Made by a program: the position numbers and the translations under genes. 64,000 bases of DNA, taken from NCBI RefSeq assembly GCF_013408525.1, contig NZ_JACBZM010000001.1:1116001-1180000 (forward strand), given 5' to 3'. This document shows, piece after piece, positions 8,753 through 17,123 of the stretch (positions are counted from its first letter, which is position 1; every line of letters starts with the position of its first letter). Below the pieces are notes generated by a model that saw nothing but the letters and a program-made list of their open reading frames with translations, searched no databases and had not been told where the DNA came from. The stretch comes from Nocardioides aromaticivorans (GTDB taxonomy: Bacteria; Actinomycetota; Actinomycetes; Propionibacteriales; Nocardioidaceae).

Positions 8753-10426
8753 GTGACAGACGGACCCCTGATCGTGCAGTCGGACAAGTCGCTGCTGCTG
8801 GAGGTCGACCACGAGCAGGCGGCCGAGTGCCGCAAGGCGATCGCCCCGTTCGCGGAGCTCGAGCGCTCGCCCGAGCACATCCACACCTACCGGCTGACCC
8901 CGCTCGGGCTGTGGAACGCCCGCGCGGCCGGGCACGACGCCGAGCAGGTGATCGACACGCTGCTGACCTGGTCGCGCTACCCGGTCCCCCACGCGCTGCT
9001 GGTCGACGTGGCCGAGACGATGTCGCGCTACGGCCGGCTGCGGCTGGAGAAGCACCCGACCCACGGCCTCGTCCTCGCGTCGAACGACCGGCCGCTGCTG
9101 GAGGAGGTGCTGCGGTCGAAGAAGGTCGCCGGGATGCTCGGCAACCGGATCGACGACCTGCCCGACGACGAGCAGGGCGTCGCGGTCCACCCCTCCGAGC
9201 GCGGCAACCTCAAGCAGGCCCTGCTCAAGCTCGGGTGGCCGGCCGAGGACTACGCCGGGTACGTCGACGGCGAGGCCCACCCGATCGCGCTGGCCGAGGA
9301 CGGCTGGTCGCTGCGCGCCTACCAGGCCGAGGCGGCGGAGTCCTTCTGGCACGGCGGCTCCGGCGTCGTCGTCCTGCCCTGCGGCGCGGGCAAGACCATC
9401 GTCGGTGCCGCGGCGATGGCCGAGGCCGGCGCCACCACGCTGATCCTGGTGACCAACACCGTGAGCGCCCGCCAGTGGAAGGACGAGCTGGTCCGCCGTA
9501 CCTCCCTCACGCCGGACGAGATCGGCGAGTACTCCGGCACCGTCAAGGAGGTCCGGCCGGTCACGATCGCGACCTACCAGGTCGTGACCACGAAGCGGAA
9601 GGGCGTCTACCCGCACCTCGAGCTGTTCGACGCCCGCGACTGGGGCCTCATCGTGTACGACGAGGTGCACCTCCTGCCCGCGCCGATCTTCCGGATGACG
9701 GCGGACCTGCAGGCCCGCCGCCGACTGGGGCTCACCGCGACGCTGGTGCGCGAGGACGGCCGCGAGGGCGACGTCTTCTCGCTCATCGGTCCCAAGCGGT
9801 ACGACGCCCCCTGGAAGGACATCGAGGCGCAGGGCTGGATCGCGCCCGCGGACTGCATCGAGGTCCGGATCTCGCTGCCCGACGCCTCGCGGATGGCCTA
9901 CGCGACCTCCGACCCGGAGGAGCGCTACCGGCTCGCCGCCTGCACGCCGGAGAAGGTGAAGGTCGTGCGCGACCTGGTCGACCGGCACCGCGGCCAGCCG
10001 ACTCTCGTGATCGGGCAGTACCTCGAGCAGCTCTCCGAGCTGAGCGAGGCCCTGGACGCCCCGGTCATCACCGGTCAGACGCCGGTCAAGGAGCGCCAGC
10101 GCCTCTTCGACGGGTTCCGCTCCGGCGAGATCGGCCTGCTGGTGGTCTCGAAGGTCGCGAACTTCTCCATCGACCTGCCCTCCGCCGAGGTGGCCATCCA
10201 GGTGTCCGGCTCGTTCGGCTCACGCCAGGAGGAGGCGCAGCGGCTCGGCCGCCTGCTCCGCCCCGGCGAGCCGGGGCCGGACGGCGAGCGGAAGGTGGCG
10301 CACTTCTACACGATCGTGTCGCGCGACACCGTGGACGCGGAGTTCGCGCAGAACCGGCAGCGGTTCCTCGCGGAGCAGGGCTATGCCTACCGGATCGTCG
10401 ACGCCCAGGACCTCACGGGCGCCTGA
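8753..10426 (+). CDS. DNA repair helicase XPB (ERCC3-like)
   Basis: Superfamily 2 3'-5' DNA helicase/translocase. Residues 1-200 form the N-terminal damage-recognition-like region. Helicase domain 1 has Walker A PCGAGKTIVGAA near residue 215, the DEVH box (IVYDEVHLLPAPIF) near 305 and GLTATLVREDG (motif III with the RED insertion known in XPB). Helicase domain 2 ends with QEEAQRLGRLLRPG (motif VI arginines). 557 residues matches the mycobacterial XPB length. GTG start at 8753, 9 bp after the partner gene, so the two form one operon. The bacterial role is not fully settled; DNA unwinding and repair is the usual assignment. Confidence 0.95.
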   Translation: MTDGPLIVQSDKSLLLEVDHEQAAECRKAIAPFAELERSPEHIHTYRLTPLGLWNARAAGHDAEQVIDTLLTWSRYPVPHALLVDVAETMSRYGRLRLEKHPTHGLVLASNDRPLLEEVLRSKKVAGMLGNRIDDLPDDEQGVAVHPSERGNLKQALLKLGWPAEDYAGYVDGEAHPIALAEDGWSLRAYQAEAAESFWHGGSGVVVLPCGAGKTIVGAAAMAEAGATTLILVTNTVSARQWKDELVRRTSLTPDEIGEYSGTVKEVRPVTIATYQVVTTKRKGVYPHLELFDARDWGLIVYDEVHLLPAPIFRMTADLQARRRLGLTATLVREDGREGDVFSLIGPKRYDAPWKDIEAQGWIAPADCIEVRISLPDASRMAYATSDPEERYRLAACTPEKVKVVRDLVDRHRGQPTLVIGQYLEQLSELSEALDAPVITGQTPVKERQRLFDGFRSGEIGLLVVSKVANFSIDLPSAEVAIQVSGSFGSRQEEAQRLGRLLRPGEPGPDGERKVAHFYTIVSRDTVDAEFAQNRQRFLAEQGYAYRIVDAQDLTGA

Positions 10427-10437
10427 GCGCGGACGCG

Positions 10438-10490
10438 CAACTACCGGATTCGTCGCGGACCGGGTGGTCCGACGACAAATCCGGTAGTTG
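10438..10490. terminator. Bidirectional hairpin between XPB and lon
   Basis: CAACTACCGGATT at 10438-10450 is matched exactly by AATCCGGTAGTTG at 10478-10490, and the interior (GTCGCGGACC against GGTCCGACGAC) pairs with one bulge around a GGGT loop. It lies between convergent stop codons (10426 and 10504). No T-tract on either strand, as is common in high-GC actinobacteria. Termination is inferred from structure and position. Confidence 0.65.
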
Positions 10491-10503
10491 AACCGCGACC
10501 AGG

Positions 10504-12840
10504 TCAGGCCGCGGCCGTCCCCTCCTGCGCGACCACCAGCGCGCGCTCGAGGATCTCGGTGACCGCACCGACCGGGGTCACGGTCAGCGCCTCCAGGATC
10601 TCGGCCGGGACGTCGTCCAGGTCGGGCCGGTTGCGCTCGGGGATGAACACCTCGGCGACACCGGCGCGCTGGGCGGCGAGCAGCTTCTGCTTCACCCCAC
10701 CGATCGGGAGCACCCGCCCGGACAGCGTGACCTCACCGGTCATCGCGATGTCGGAGCGCACCGGGCGCCCGGTCAGCAGCGACACCAGGGCGGTCACCAT
10801 CGTGACGCCCGCCGACGGCCCGTCCTTGGGTACGGCGCCCGCCGGGAAGTGCACGTGCAGCGACTGCTCGAAGGCGCTGGCCGGGATGCCCAGCTCCGCG
10901 GCGTGCGAGCGCACCCACGAGAGCGCGATCCGGGCCGACTCCTTCATCACGTCACCGAGCTGGCCCGTCACGGTCAGGTCCGCCTTGCCCTCGGAGGCCG
11001 ACGTCTCGACGTACAGGACGTCACCGCCCATGCCGGTCACGGCCAGGCCGGTCGCGACGCCGGGGACCGACGTGCGCTCCTCGACGTCGGGGGTGAACCG
11101 CGGCCGCCCGATCAGGTCCTTGAGCTCACCGACCCCGATGTCGACGCGGTCGACCTCTCCGGACGCCAGCCGGGCCGTGGCCTTGCGGAACGCCTTGGCG
11201 AGCAGCCGCTCGACCTGCCGCACGCCCGCCTCGCGGGTGTAGTTGGCGGCGATCTCGCGCAGCGCCTCGTCGGAGATGGTCACCTCGTCGGCGCCCAGCG
11301 CGGCCCGCTCCAGCTGGCGCGGGACCAGGAAGTCGCGGGCGATCGCGACCTTGTCCTCCTCGGTGTAGCCGTCGATCGAGACCAGCTCCATGCGGTCGAG
11401 CAGCGCGGCCGGGATCGAGCCGATGTCGTTGGCCGTCGCGATGAAGAGCACGTCGGACAGGTCGAGGTCGAGCTCGAGGTAGTGGTCGCGGAAGGTGTGG
11501 TTCTGTGCGGGGTCGAGGACCTCGAGCAGCGCCGCCGCCGGATCGCCGCGGTAGTCGGAGCCGACCTTGTCGACCTCGTCGAGCAGCACGACCGGGTTCA
11601 TCGAGCCGGCCTCCTTGATGGCCCGCACGACGCGGCCGGGCAGCGCGCCGACGTACGTCCGGCGGTGGCCGCGGATCTCCGCCTCGTCGCGGACACCGCC
11701 GAGGGCGACGCGCACGAACTTGCGACCGAGGGCACGGGCGACGGACTCGCCGAGCGAGGTCTTGCCGACACCCGGAGGGCCCGCCAGCAGCACGACGGCG
11801 CCGGAGCCACGTCCGCCGACGAGCTCCAAGCCGCGCTCGGCGCGACGCGCGCGCACGGCGAGGTACTCGGTGATCCGGTCCTTCACCTCGTCGAGGCCGT
11901 GGTGGTCGGCGTCGAGGACGGCGCGGGCCGCGACGACGTCGGTGTCGTCCTCGGTCGTGACATTCCACGGCAGGTCGAGGACGGTGTCGAGCCAGGTGCG
12001 GATCCAGCCGGCCTCGGGGTTCTGGTCGCTGGCGCGCTCCAGCTTGTCGACCTCGCGCAGCAGCGCCTCGCGGACGTCGTCCGGGACGTCCGCAGCCTCG
12101 ACCCGGGCGCGGTAGTCGTCGCCACCCTCGGGGTCGCCCTCGCCGAGCTCCTTGCGGATGGCGGCGAGCTGCTGGCGCAGCAGGAACTCGCGCTGGTTCT
12201 TCTCCAGCGACTCCCGCACGTCGGCGTCGATCTTGTCGCTGACCTCGGACTCCGCGACGTGGTCGCGGGTCCACTCGACCAGCAGCCGCAGCCGCTCCCG
12301 GACCTCCGGGGTCTCGAGCAGCTGGCGCTTGCGGTCGTCGGAGAGGTACGGCGCGTAGCCGGCCGTGTCGGCCAGGGCGGCGGGGTCCTCGATGCGGGTG
12401 ACCTGGTCGGCGACCTGCCAGGCCTCGCGGCGCTGGAGCAGGCCGACGACGAGCTTGCGGTAGTCCTCGGCCAGGGCGCGCACCTCGTCGTCGACGACGT
12501 CGTGCTCGACCGGCTCGACCTCGACCCACAGGGCCGCGCCGGGACCGGTCACGCCACTGCCGATGCGGGCTCGGTCGCCGGCCTTGAGGACGGCCGCGGG
12601 CTCGCCACCGGCGAAGCGGCCCACCTTCTCGACGGTGGCCACGACGCCGTACGACGCGTAGCGGTCCTCGAGCCGGGGAGCGACGAGGACCTTGGCCTGG
12701 TCACCCGACTCGCGGGCAGCGAGCTGGGCGGCGTCGATGGCGGCTCGGGCGGGCTCGTCGAGCTCGACCCGCACCACCATCCCGGGAAGCACCACCACGT
12801 CGGAGAGGAAGAGCACAGGGAGGTTGATCGGGTTCGTCAT
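10504..12840 (-). CDS. lon: ATP-dependent Lon protease
   Basis: Cytosolic AAA+ serine protease that degrades misfolded and regulatory proteins. 778 residues, normal for Lon. Residues 1-190 are the LON substrate-recognition domain, followed by a coiled segment (EKNQREFLLRQQLAAIRKELGE split across the helix). The AAA+ module has Walker A GPPGVGKTSLG, Walker B VVLLDEVDKVG and a sensor region. The proteolytic domain carries the catalytic Ser in KDGPSAGVTM and Lys in GGVKQKLLAA. ATG at 12840. A perfect ClgR-type palindrome sits 37 bp upstream. Converges on the XPB operon. Single gene, no partner. Confidence 0.97.
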   Translation of the reverse strand: MTNPINLPVLFLSDVVVLPGMVVRVELDEPARAAIDAAQLAARESGDQAKVLVAPRLEDRYASYGVVATVEKVGRFAGGEPAAVLKAGDRARIGSGVTGPGAALWVEVEPVEHDVVDDEVRALAEDYRKLVVGLLQRREAWQVADQVTRIEDPAALADTAGYAPYLSDDRKRQLLETPEVRERLRLLVEWTRDHVAESEVSDKIDADVRESLEKNQREFLLRQQLAAIRKELGEGDPEGGDDYRARVEAADVPDDVREALLREVDKLERASDQNPEAGWIRTWLDTVLDLPWNVTTEDDTDVVAARAVLDADHHGLDEVKDRITEYLAVRARRAERGLELVGGRGSGAVVLLAGPPGVGKTSLGESVARALGRKFVRVALGGVRDEAEIRGHRRTYVGALPGRVVRAIKEAGSMNPVVLLDEVDKVGSDYRGDPAAALLEVLDPAQNHTFRDHYLELDLDLSDVLFIATANDIGSIPAALLDRMELVSIDGYTEEDKVAIARDFLVPRQLERAALGADEVTISDEALREIAANYTREAGVRQVERLLAKAFRKATARLASGEVDRVDIGVGELKDLIGRPRFTPDVEERTSVPGVATGLAVTGMGGDVLYVETSASEGKADLTVTGQLGDVMKESARIALSWVRSHAAELGIPASAFEQSLHVHFPAGAVPKDGPSAGVTMVTALVSLLTGRPVRSDIAMTGEVTLSGRVLPIGGVKQKLLAAQRAGVAEVFIPERNRPDLDDVPAEILEALTVTPVGAVTEILERALVVAQEGTAAA

Positions 12841-12876
12841 GAACCTTCCAATGCGTTCCGGGTATGTGGTGTTCCG

Positions 12877-12897
12877 GCGTTCGCGGCTGGCGAACGC
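12877..12897. promoter_or_regulatory. ClgR-type operator upstream of lon
   Basis: GCGTTCGC and GCGAACGC form a perfect 8-bp inverted repeat around the 5-base spacer GGCTG. This contains GTTCGC-N5-GCG, the operator described for ClgR, activator of clp and lon genes in Streptomyces and relatives. It lies 37-57 bp before the lon start codon. ClgR itself is not in the window. Confidence 0.7.
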
Positions 12898-12930
12898 GGG
12901 AACTTCCCCGGGGTTGGGGTCACCCGGCGG

Positions 12931-13051
12931 CTCGCGGGAGTTTCACCGGCCGGCCGGTGTTTCTCCCGCGCTTGGACGACGAAACTCACGCTTGGACGAT
13001 GAAGCTTCGTCGTCCAAGCGTGAGTTTCGCCGGCCGGCCGGTGAAACTCCC
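12931..13051. repeat. 121-bp palindromic intergenic element, copy 1
   Basis: Begins CTCGCGGGAG and ends GAAACTCCC. The outer arms each contain a CCGGCCGGCCGG core flanked by GTTTCA / TGAAAC. The centre is a 19-bp perfect inverted repeat, GAAACTCACGCTTGGACGA with its complement, around a GAAGCTTC-like core. The reverse complement of the element at 31457-31577 matches it with about five mismatches in 121 bp. It sits between lon (upstream side) and the 3' end of pcaJ. No transposase or target duplication is visible. Short open frames through it are spurious. Confidence 0.9.
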
Positions 13052-13069
13052 AGGAGCAGCGCCCGCCGC

Positions 13070-13756
13070 TCAGCCCGCCCGCACCACCAGCGGCACCTCG
13101 AGCCGCTCCCGCAGCTCCTCCACCGAGATCCCCCACGTGGCGGTCACGACGACCGACTCGCCGCCGACCTCGAAGATGCCGTGGTCGGTGTAGACCCGGC
13201 TGACGCAGCCGACGCCGGTGAGGGGGTAGGTGCACGCCGGCACCAGCTTGGGCGAGCCGTCCTTGCCGAAGAGCCCCATCATCACGAGGACGTCCTTGGC
13301 GCCGATGGCCAGGTCCATCGCGCCGCCCACGGCCGGGATCGCGTCGGCGCGACCGGTGTGCCAGTTGGCGAGGTCGCCGTTGCCCGCGACCTGGTAGGCG
13401 CCGAGGACGCAGACGTCGAGGTGGCCGCCGCGCATCATGGCGAAGGAGTCGGCGTGGTGGAAGTACGACGCCCCCGGGAGCTCGGTGACGGGGACCTTGC
13501 CCGCGTTGGTGAGATCGGCGTCGACGTCGTCGCCGTGGGCGGCCGGGCCCATGCCGAGCATGCCGTTCTCGGTGTGGAGCACGACACCGAGCTCGGGCGG
13601 GAGGTGGTCGGCGATCTTCGTCGGCTGGCCGATGCCGAGGTTGACGAAGGAGCCCTCGGGGATGTCGCGGGCGATCACCTCGGCGAGCTCGTCCATGGAG
13701 AGCGGTCCACGGTCGAGGTGCTCGACGGTCGTCGTACCGGAGGCGAGAGAAGTCAT
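13070..13756 (-). CDS. pcaJ: 3-oxoadipate CoA-transferase, subunit B
   Basis: Beta subunit of a class I CoA-transferase that moves CoA from succinyl-CoA to 3-oxoadipate. The catalytic glutamate is in HTENGMLGMGP. Also present are GIGQPTKIADHLP near the N-terminus and the C-terminal YTDHGIFEV and GISVEELRERL. 228 residues, normal. Its ATG overlaps the stop of the alpha-subunit gene (ATGA), so the two chains are coupled. 3-oxoadipate rather than acetoacetate as substrate is inferred from the adjoining PcaF-type thiolase and from the cat genes 13 kb away; the sequence alone does not separate pcaIJ from scoAB. Confidence 0.85.
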   Translation of the reverse strand: MTSLASGTTTVEHLDRGPLSMDELAEVIARDIPEGSFVNLGIGQPTKIADHLPPELGVVLHTENGMLGMGPAAHGDDVDADLTNAGKVPVTELPGASYFHHADSFAMMRGGHLDVCVLGAYQVAGNGDLANWHTGRADAIPAVGGAMDLAIGAKDVLVMMGLFGKDGSPKLVPACTYPLTGVGCVSRVYTDHGIFEVGGESVVVTATWGISVEELRERLEVPLVVRAG

Positions 13757-14451
13757 CAGCGGGCTCCTTGCACGGTGTAGTGGCGGGCCTCGACCGCGAC
13801 GACGCGGTCGACGTAGATGGAGGGGGTGACGACGGCCTCGGGGTCCAGCGACCCCGTCGGCACGATCTGGCTGACCTGGGCGATCGTGGTCGCCGCCGCC
13901 GTCGCCATCACCGGGCCGAAGTTGCGCGCGGTCTTGCGGTAGACGAGGTTGCCCATCCCGTCGGCGGCGTGCGCGGAGATGAGGGCGTAGTCGCCCTTGA
14001 TCGGGTACTCCAGCAGGTAGGTGCGACCGTCGATCTCCCGCACCTCCTTGCCCTCGGCGAGCGGCGTGCCGACCGCGGTCGGGCAGTAGAAGGCGCCGAT
14101 GCCGGCGCCGGCCGCGCGCATTCGCTCGGCGAGGTTGCCCTGCGGGACGACCTCGAGCTCGAGCTTGCCGGCGAGGTAGAGCTCGTCGAACACGTACGAG
14201 TCGACCTGGCGCGGGAAGGAGCAGATCACCTTGCGCACGCGCCCGGCCTTGAGCAGCGCGGCCAGGCCGACCTCGCCGTTGCCGGCGTTGTTGGCGACCA
14301 CGGTGAGGTCCTTGGCACCCTGGCGGATCAGCGCGTCGATCAGGTCGAAGGGCATGCCGGCGAGGCCGAAGCCGCCCACCAGGACGGTGGAGCCGTCCTC
14401 GATGCCGGCGACCGCGGCGTCCGCCGTCTCCATCAGCTGGGTCCTCGCCAT
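13756..14451 (-). CDS. pcaI: 3-oxoadipate CoA-transferase, subunit A
   Basis: Alpha subunit partner of the downstream beta subunit. Start is set at the ATG at 14451, giving MARTQLMETADAAVAG; the open frame runs 51 bases further, but that part overlaps the thiolase gene and is not family sequence. Recognisable parts are the CoA-loop GGFGLAGMPFDLIDAL, NNAGNGEVGLAALLKAG and the region GIGAFYCPTAVGTPLAEGKE. 231 residues. One base separates its start from the thiolase stop, so pcaF-pcaI-pcaJ is a single tight operon. Same reservation on substrate as for subunit B. Confidence 0.85.
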   Translation of the reverse strand: MARTQLMETADAAVAGIEDGSTVLVGGFGLAGMPFDLIDALIRQGAKDLTVVANNAGNGEVGLAALLKAGRVRKVICSFPRQVDSYVFDELYLAGKLELEVVPQGNLAERMRAAGAGIGAFYCPTAVGTPLAEGKEVREIDGRTYLLEYPIKGDYALISAHAADGMGNLVYRKTARNFGPVMATAAATTIAQVSQIVPTGSLDPEAVVTPSIYVDRVVAVEARHYTVQGAR

Positions 14452-14452
14452 G

Positions 14453-15640
14453 TCAGCGCGCCTCCTCGTTCTCCAGGACGACGGCCAGGCCCTGGCCGAC
14501 ACCGATGCAGATGCCGGCGACGCCCCAGCGCTGGCCGGTCTCGCGCAGCACCTTGGCGAGCGTGCCGATGAGGCGACCGCCCGACGCGCCCAGCGGGTGC
14601 CCGATCGCGATGGCGCCGCCCTTCTGGTTGACGATCTCGGGGTCGATCGGCCAGGCGTCGACGCAGGCCAGCGACTGCACCGCGAACGCCTCGTTGAGCT
14701 CGACGGCGCCGACGTCGGACCAGTCGATGCCGGCGCGCTTCAGCGCCGCGTTCGCGGCCTCCACCGGCGCGTAGCCGAACGCCTGCGGCTCCAGCGCGTA
14801 CGCCGCCCGGCCGGCCACCCGCGCGAGCGGCGTCGTACCGATCCTGTCGGCAGCGGACTCCGCCCCGAGCAGGACGGCCGATGCGCCGTCGCTCAGCGGG
14901 GAGGCGTTGCCGGCCGTGATCGTGCCGTCCTTGCGGAAGACCGGCTTGAGGCCGGCGAGCGCCTCGGGGGTGCTGCCGGCGCGGATGCCCTCGTCGCGGA
15001 CCAGGTCGGTGCCCTCGACGGGGACCACGAGGTCGTCGTAGAAGCCGTCGGCCCAGGCCTGCTCGGCGAGCTGGTGCGAGCGCGCGGCGAAGGCGTCCTG
15101 GCGCTCACGGGAGATGCCGAAGCGCTCCTGCAGCTGCTCGTTGGCCTCGCCGAGGCTGACCGTCCACTCCTTCGGCATCGCCGGGTTGACCAGCCGCCAG
15201 CCGAGCGCTGTCGAGACCGCGGTGACGTCGCCGATCGGGAAGGCGCGGTCCGGCTTCGGCAGCACCCACGGGGCCCGGGTCATCGACTCCACCCCGCCGG
15301 TGAGCACGATGTCGGCGTCGCCGGTCTCGATCGCGCGGGCACCGCCGATGAGCGACTCCAAGCTCGAGCCGCAGAGGCGGTTGACGGTGACGGCCGGGAC
15401 GCTGACCGGCACGCCGGCGAGGAGGGCGGCCATCCGGCCCACGTTGCGGTTGTCCTCGCCGGCGCCGTTGGCGTTGCCCCAGACGATGTCGCCGATCGCG
15501 GCGGGGTCGAGGTCCGGGGTCCGGGCGAGGACCGATGACACCACGGCGGCTCCGAGGTCGTCGGTCCGGACGCCGGAGAGCCCGCCGTTGAACCGGCCGA
15601 ACGGGGTACGGACCGCTGCGTACACGTAGGAGCTGCTCAT
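14453..15640 (-). CDS. pcaF: Beta-ketoadipyl-CoA thiolase / acetyl-CoA acyltransferase
   Basis: Thiolase of 395 residues that would split 3-oxoadipyl-CoA into succinyl-CoA and acetyl-CoA. The nucleophilic Cys is in NRLCGSSLE near residue 90, the catalytic His in AIGHPLGASGGR near 350, and the second Cys in GICIGVGQG near 382. Also GGVESMTRAPWV and NEAFAVQSLACV, both thiolase signatures. First gene of pcaFIJ. A divergent LysR gene begins 72 bp away and is the likely regulator. A general fatty-acid thiolase is possible, but the operon partner argues for the aromatic pathway. Confidence 0.85.
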   Translation of the reverse strand: MSSSYVYAAVRTPFGRFNGGLSGVRTDDLGAAVVSSVLARTPDLDPAAIGDIVWGNANGAGEDNRNVGRMAALLAGVPVSVPAVTVNRLCGSSLESLIGGARAIETGDADIVLTGGVESMTRAPWVLPKPDRAFPIGDVTAVSTALGWRLVNPAMPKEWTVSLGEANEQLQERFGISRERQDAFAARSHQLAEQAWADGFYDDLVVPVEGTDLVRDEGIRAGSTPEALAGLKPVFRKDGTITAGNASPLSDGASAVLLGAESAADRIGTTPLARVAGRAAYALEPQAFGYAPVEAANAALKRAGIDWSDVGAVELNEAFAVQSLACVDAWPIDPEIVNQKGGAIAIGHPLGASGGRLIGTLAKVLRETGQRWGVAGICIGVGQGLAVVLENEEAR

Positions 15641-15665
15641 GGCATCGACGGTAGGTCGACCACTT

Positions 15666-15687
15666 GATATTGTGAAGTATCAATATC
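15666..15687. promoter_or_regulatory. Palindrome between pcaF and LysR, likely LysR site
   Basis: GATATTG (15666-15672) and CAATATC (15681-15687) form a perfect 7-bp inverted repeat with 8-base spacer, AT-rich in a GC-rich region. It is centred in the 72-bp divergent space between pcaF and a LysR gene, the usual place for an LTTR recognition site. Confidence 0.6.
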
Positions 15688-15712
15688 TGACCCATTTGAG
15701 TCGAGTTGAGAT

Positions 15713-16603
15713 ATGGATCTGCTGCGCCACCTGCGCTACTTCGTGACCGTCGCCGAGGAGCGGCACTTCGGCCGCGCCGCGGAGCGGCTGCACATGGCGC
15801 AGCCGCCCCTCTCCCAGCAGATCCGCCGTCTCGAGGCCGAGCTCGGCGTCGAGCTCCTCGTGCGCACGACCCGCCGGGTCGACCTCACTGCGGCCGGTGC
15901 CGCCTACCTGGAGCGCGCCCGGGCGATCCTGGCGTCCGTCGACGGTGCCGCCGACGAGGCCCGCCGCGTCGCCGCCGGCGCGGTCGGCCACGTGGCGATC
16001 GGCTGCGTCGGCTCGGCGACCTACAGCCTCCTGCCCGCACTCTCCCGGCGCCTGGCCGACGAGCTGCCGGGCGTCGAGTTCTCGTTCCGCGGCGAGATGC
16101 TCGTCGCCGACCAGCTCGACGCCCTGCGCGAGGGGACCATCGACCTCGCCCTCCTCCGGCCGCCGGTCGCCGACGGCTCCCTCACCGTGACCTCGCTGCG
16201 CAAGGAGCGGCTCGTGGTCGCCGTACCCTCCGGGCACCCGCTGGCCGCCCGGCACCGGGTGCGGGTCGCCGACCTGGCCCGTACCGACCTGATCGTGCAC
16301 TCCGCCGGCCGCCGATCCGCGATGTACGACGTCGTGCGGCGGCTCTTCGCGGATGCCGGCGAGGCCCCGCGGATCCGGCACGAGGTCGGCGAGACCTCGA
16401 CGCTGGTCACCCTCGTCGCGGGCGGCCTGGGCGTGGCCGTCGTACCGGAGCCGGTGAGCGCACTCGCCCTGGCCGGCGTCGCCTACGTGCCGCTCGTCCG
16501 TCCCGCCGCGAGCGTCGAGCTCGCGGTCGCGCACCGCACCGACCGCTCCGAGCCGCACCTGCTGCGCACGCTCGAGGTGCTGGGCGAGCTGGTCGGCGAC
16601 TGA
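15713..16603 (+). CDS. LysR-family regulator, divergent from pcaFIJ
   Basis: 296-residue transcription factor. Residues 1-60 hold the winged HTH (LRYFVTVAEERHFGRAAERL, then PPLSQQIRRLEAELG). Residues about 90-290 form the periplasmic-binding-protein-like effector domain, with GCVGSATYSLLP and DLALLRPPV. It is close in sequence to the second LysR protein at 27002-27910, a likely paralogue. Divergent position and the palindrome between the genes suggest it controls pcaFIJ, possibly in response to a pathway intermediate. Start ATG at 15713. It ends two bases before the converging MarR gene. Confidence 0.9.
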   Translation: MDLLRHLRYFVTVAEERHFGRAAERLHMAQPPLSQQIRRLEAELGVELLVRTTRRVDLTAAGAAYLERARAILASVDGAADEARRVAAGAVGHVAIGCVGSATYSLLPALSRRLADELPGVEFSFRGEMLVADQLDALREGTIDLALLRPPVADGSLTVTSLRKERLVVAVPSGHPLAARHRVRVADLARTDLIVHSAGRRSAMYDVVRRLFADAGEAPRIRHEVGETSTLVTLVAGGLGVAVVPEPVSALALAGVAYVPLVRPAASVELAVAHRTDRSEPHLLRTLEVLGELVGD

Positions 16604-16604
16604 C

Positions 16605-17060
16605 TCACGCGGTGGCCGCGGCGATCACCGCGGTGAGCCGCCGGTGCAGCTCGAGCAGCTCGTCGACGGGCATCCCGAGGCGCTCGACGATGGCCGGCGG
16701 GATGGCCTCGGCGTCGTCGCGCAGCGCGCGCCCCTTCTCGGTGAGTACGACGGCGAGCGCCCGCTCGTCACGGGGATCGCGCTCCCGCCGCAGGTAGCCG
16801 GCCGCCTCCAGCCGCTTCAGCAGCGGGGACAGCGTGCCGGGGTCGAGCTCGAGCAGGCGGGCCAGGTCGGCGACGCGCAGCGGCTCCTGCTCCCAGAGCG
16901 CGAGCATCACGAGGTACTGCGGGTGGGTCAGCCCCATCGGCTCCAGCAGCGGCCGGTAGAGCGCGATCACGCTGCGCGAGGCGATGGCCAGCGCGAAGCA
17001 GACCTGCTGGTCGAGGGCGAGCGGGTTCTCGATTCCCTCGAGGGCGTCGGACTTCGGCAT
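16605..17060 (-). CDS. OhrR-type MarR regulator
   Basis: 151-residue winged-helix repressor of the MarR family. The N-terminal part (LDQQVCFALAIASRSVI, YRPLLEPMGLTHPQYLVML) is the signature of OhrR. The Cys in QVCFAL is at the position of the peroxide-sensing cysteine of OhrR. The recognition helix is in LDPGTLSPLLKRLEAAGYL and the wing in RRERDPRDER. ATG at 17060 chosen; upstream open sequence runs through the operators. It is divergent from a rhodanese rather than from an ohr peroxidase gene, which is unusual. Probably senses organic hydroperoxide or a sulfur electrophile; the second is speculation. Confidence 0.88.
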   Translation of the reverse strand: MPKSDALEGIENPLALDQQVCFALAIASRSVIALYRPLLEPMGLTHPQYLVMLALWEQEPLRVADLARLLELDPGTLSPLLKRLEAAGYLRRERDPRDERALAVVLTEKGRALRDDAEAIPPAIVERLGMPVDELLELHRRLTAVIAAATA

Positions 17061-17071
17061 GTTGTCAGCGT

Positions 17072-17114
17072 ACCAATGATTGGTGTACAAACTGTTAGTA
17101 CACCAACTAATTGG
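17072..17114. promoter_or_regulatory. Overlapping operators for the OhrR-like regulator
   Basis: Two overlapping perfect palindromes: ACCAATGATTGGT at 17072-17084, and TTGGTGTAC (17080-17088) with GTACACCAA (17098-17106), spacer nine bases. CCAACTAATTGG at 17103-17114 follows. All lie in the 63 bp between divergent starts at 17060 and 17124 and are AT-rich, as expected for MarR operators controlling both genes. Confidence 0.75.
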
Positions 17115-17123
17115 AGGAGCACC

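Noticed and set aside
7280..9988. 902-codon minus-strand open frame opposite the XPB region
   Set aside because: Long antisense open frames are expected at this GC content. The translation is low-complexity Arg/Gly/Val with no domain, and the plus strand encodes two clear proteins.
10849..13002. 717-codon plus-strand open frame opposite lon
   Set aside because: Shadow of lon; composition is Val/Asp/Gly/Arg-rich and it runs through the repeat element upstream.
13070..14451. Succinyl-CoA:acetoacetate transferase (scoAB) instead of pcaIJ
   Set aside because: Not excluded by sequence, but the coupled PcaF-type thiolase and nearby cat genes make 3-oxoadipate the better substrate.
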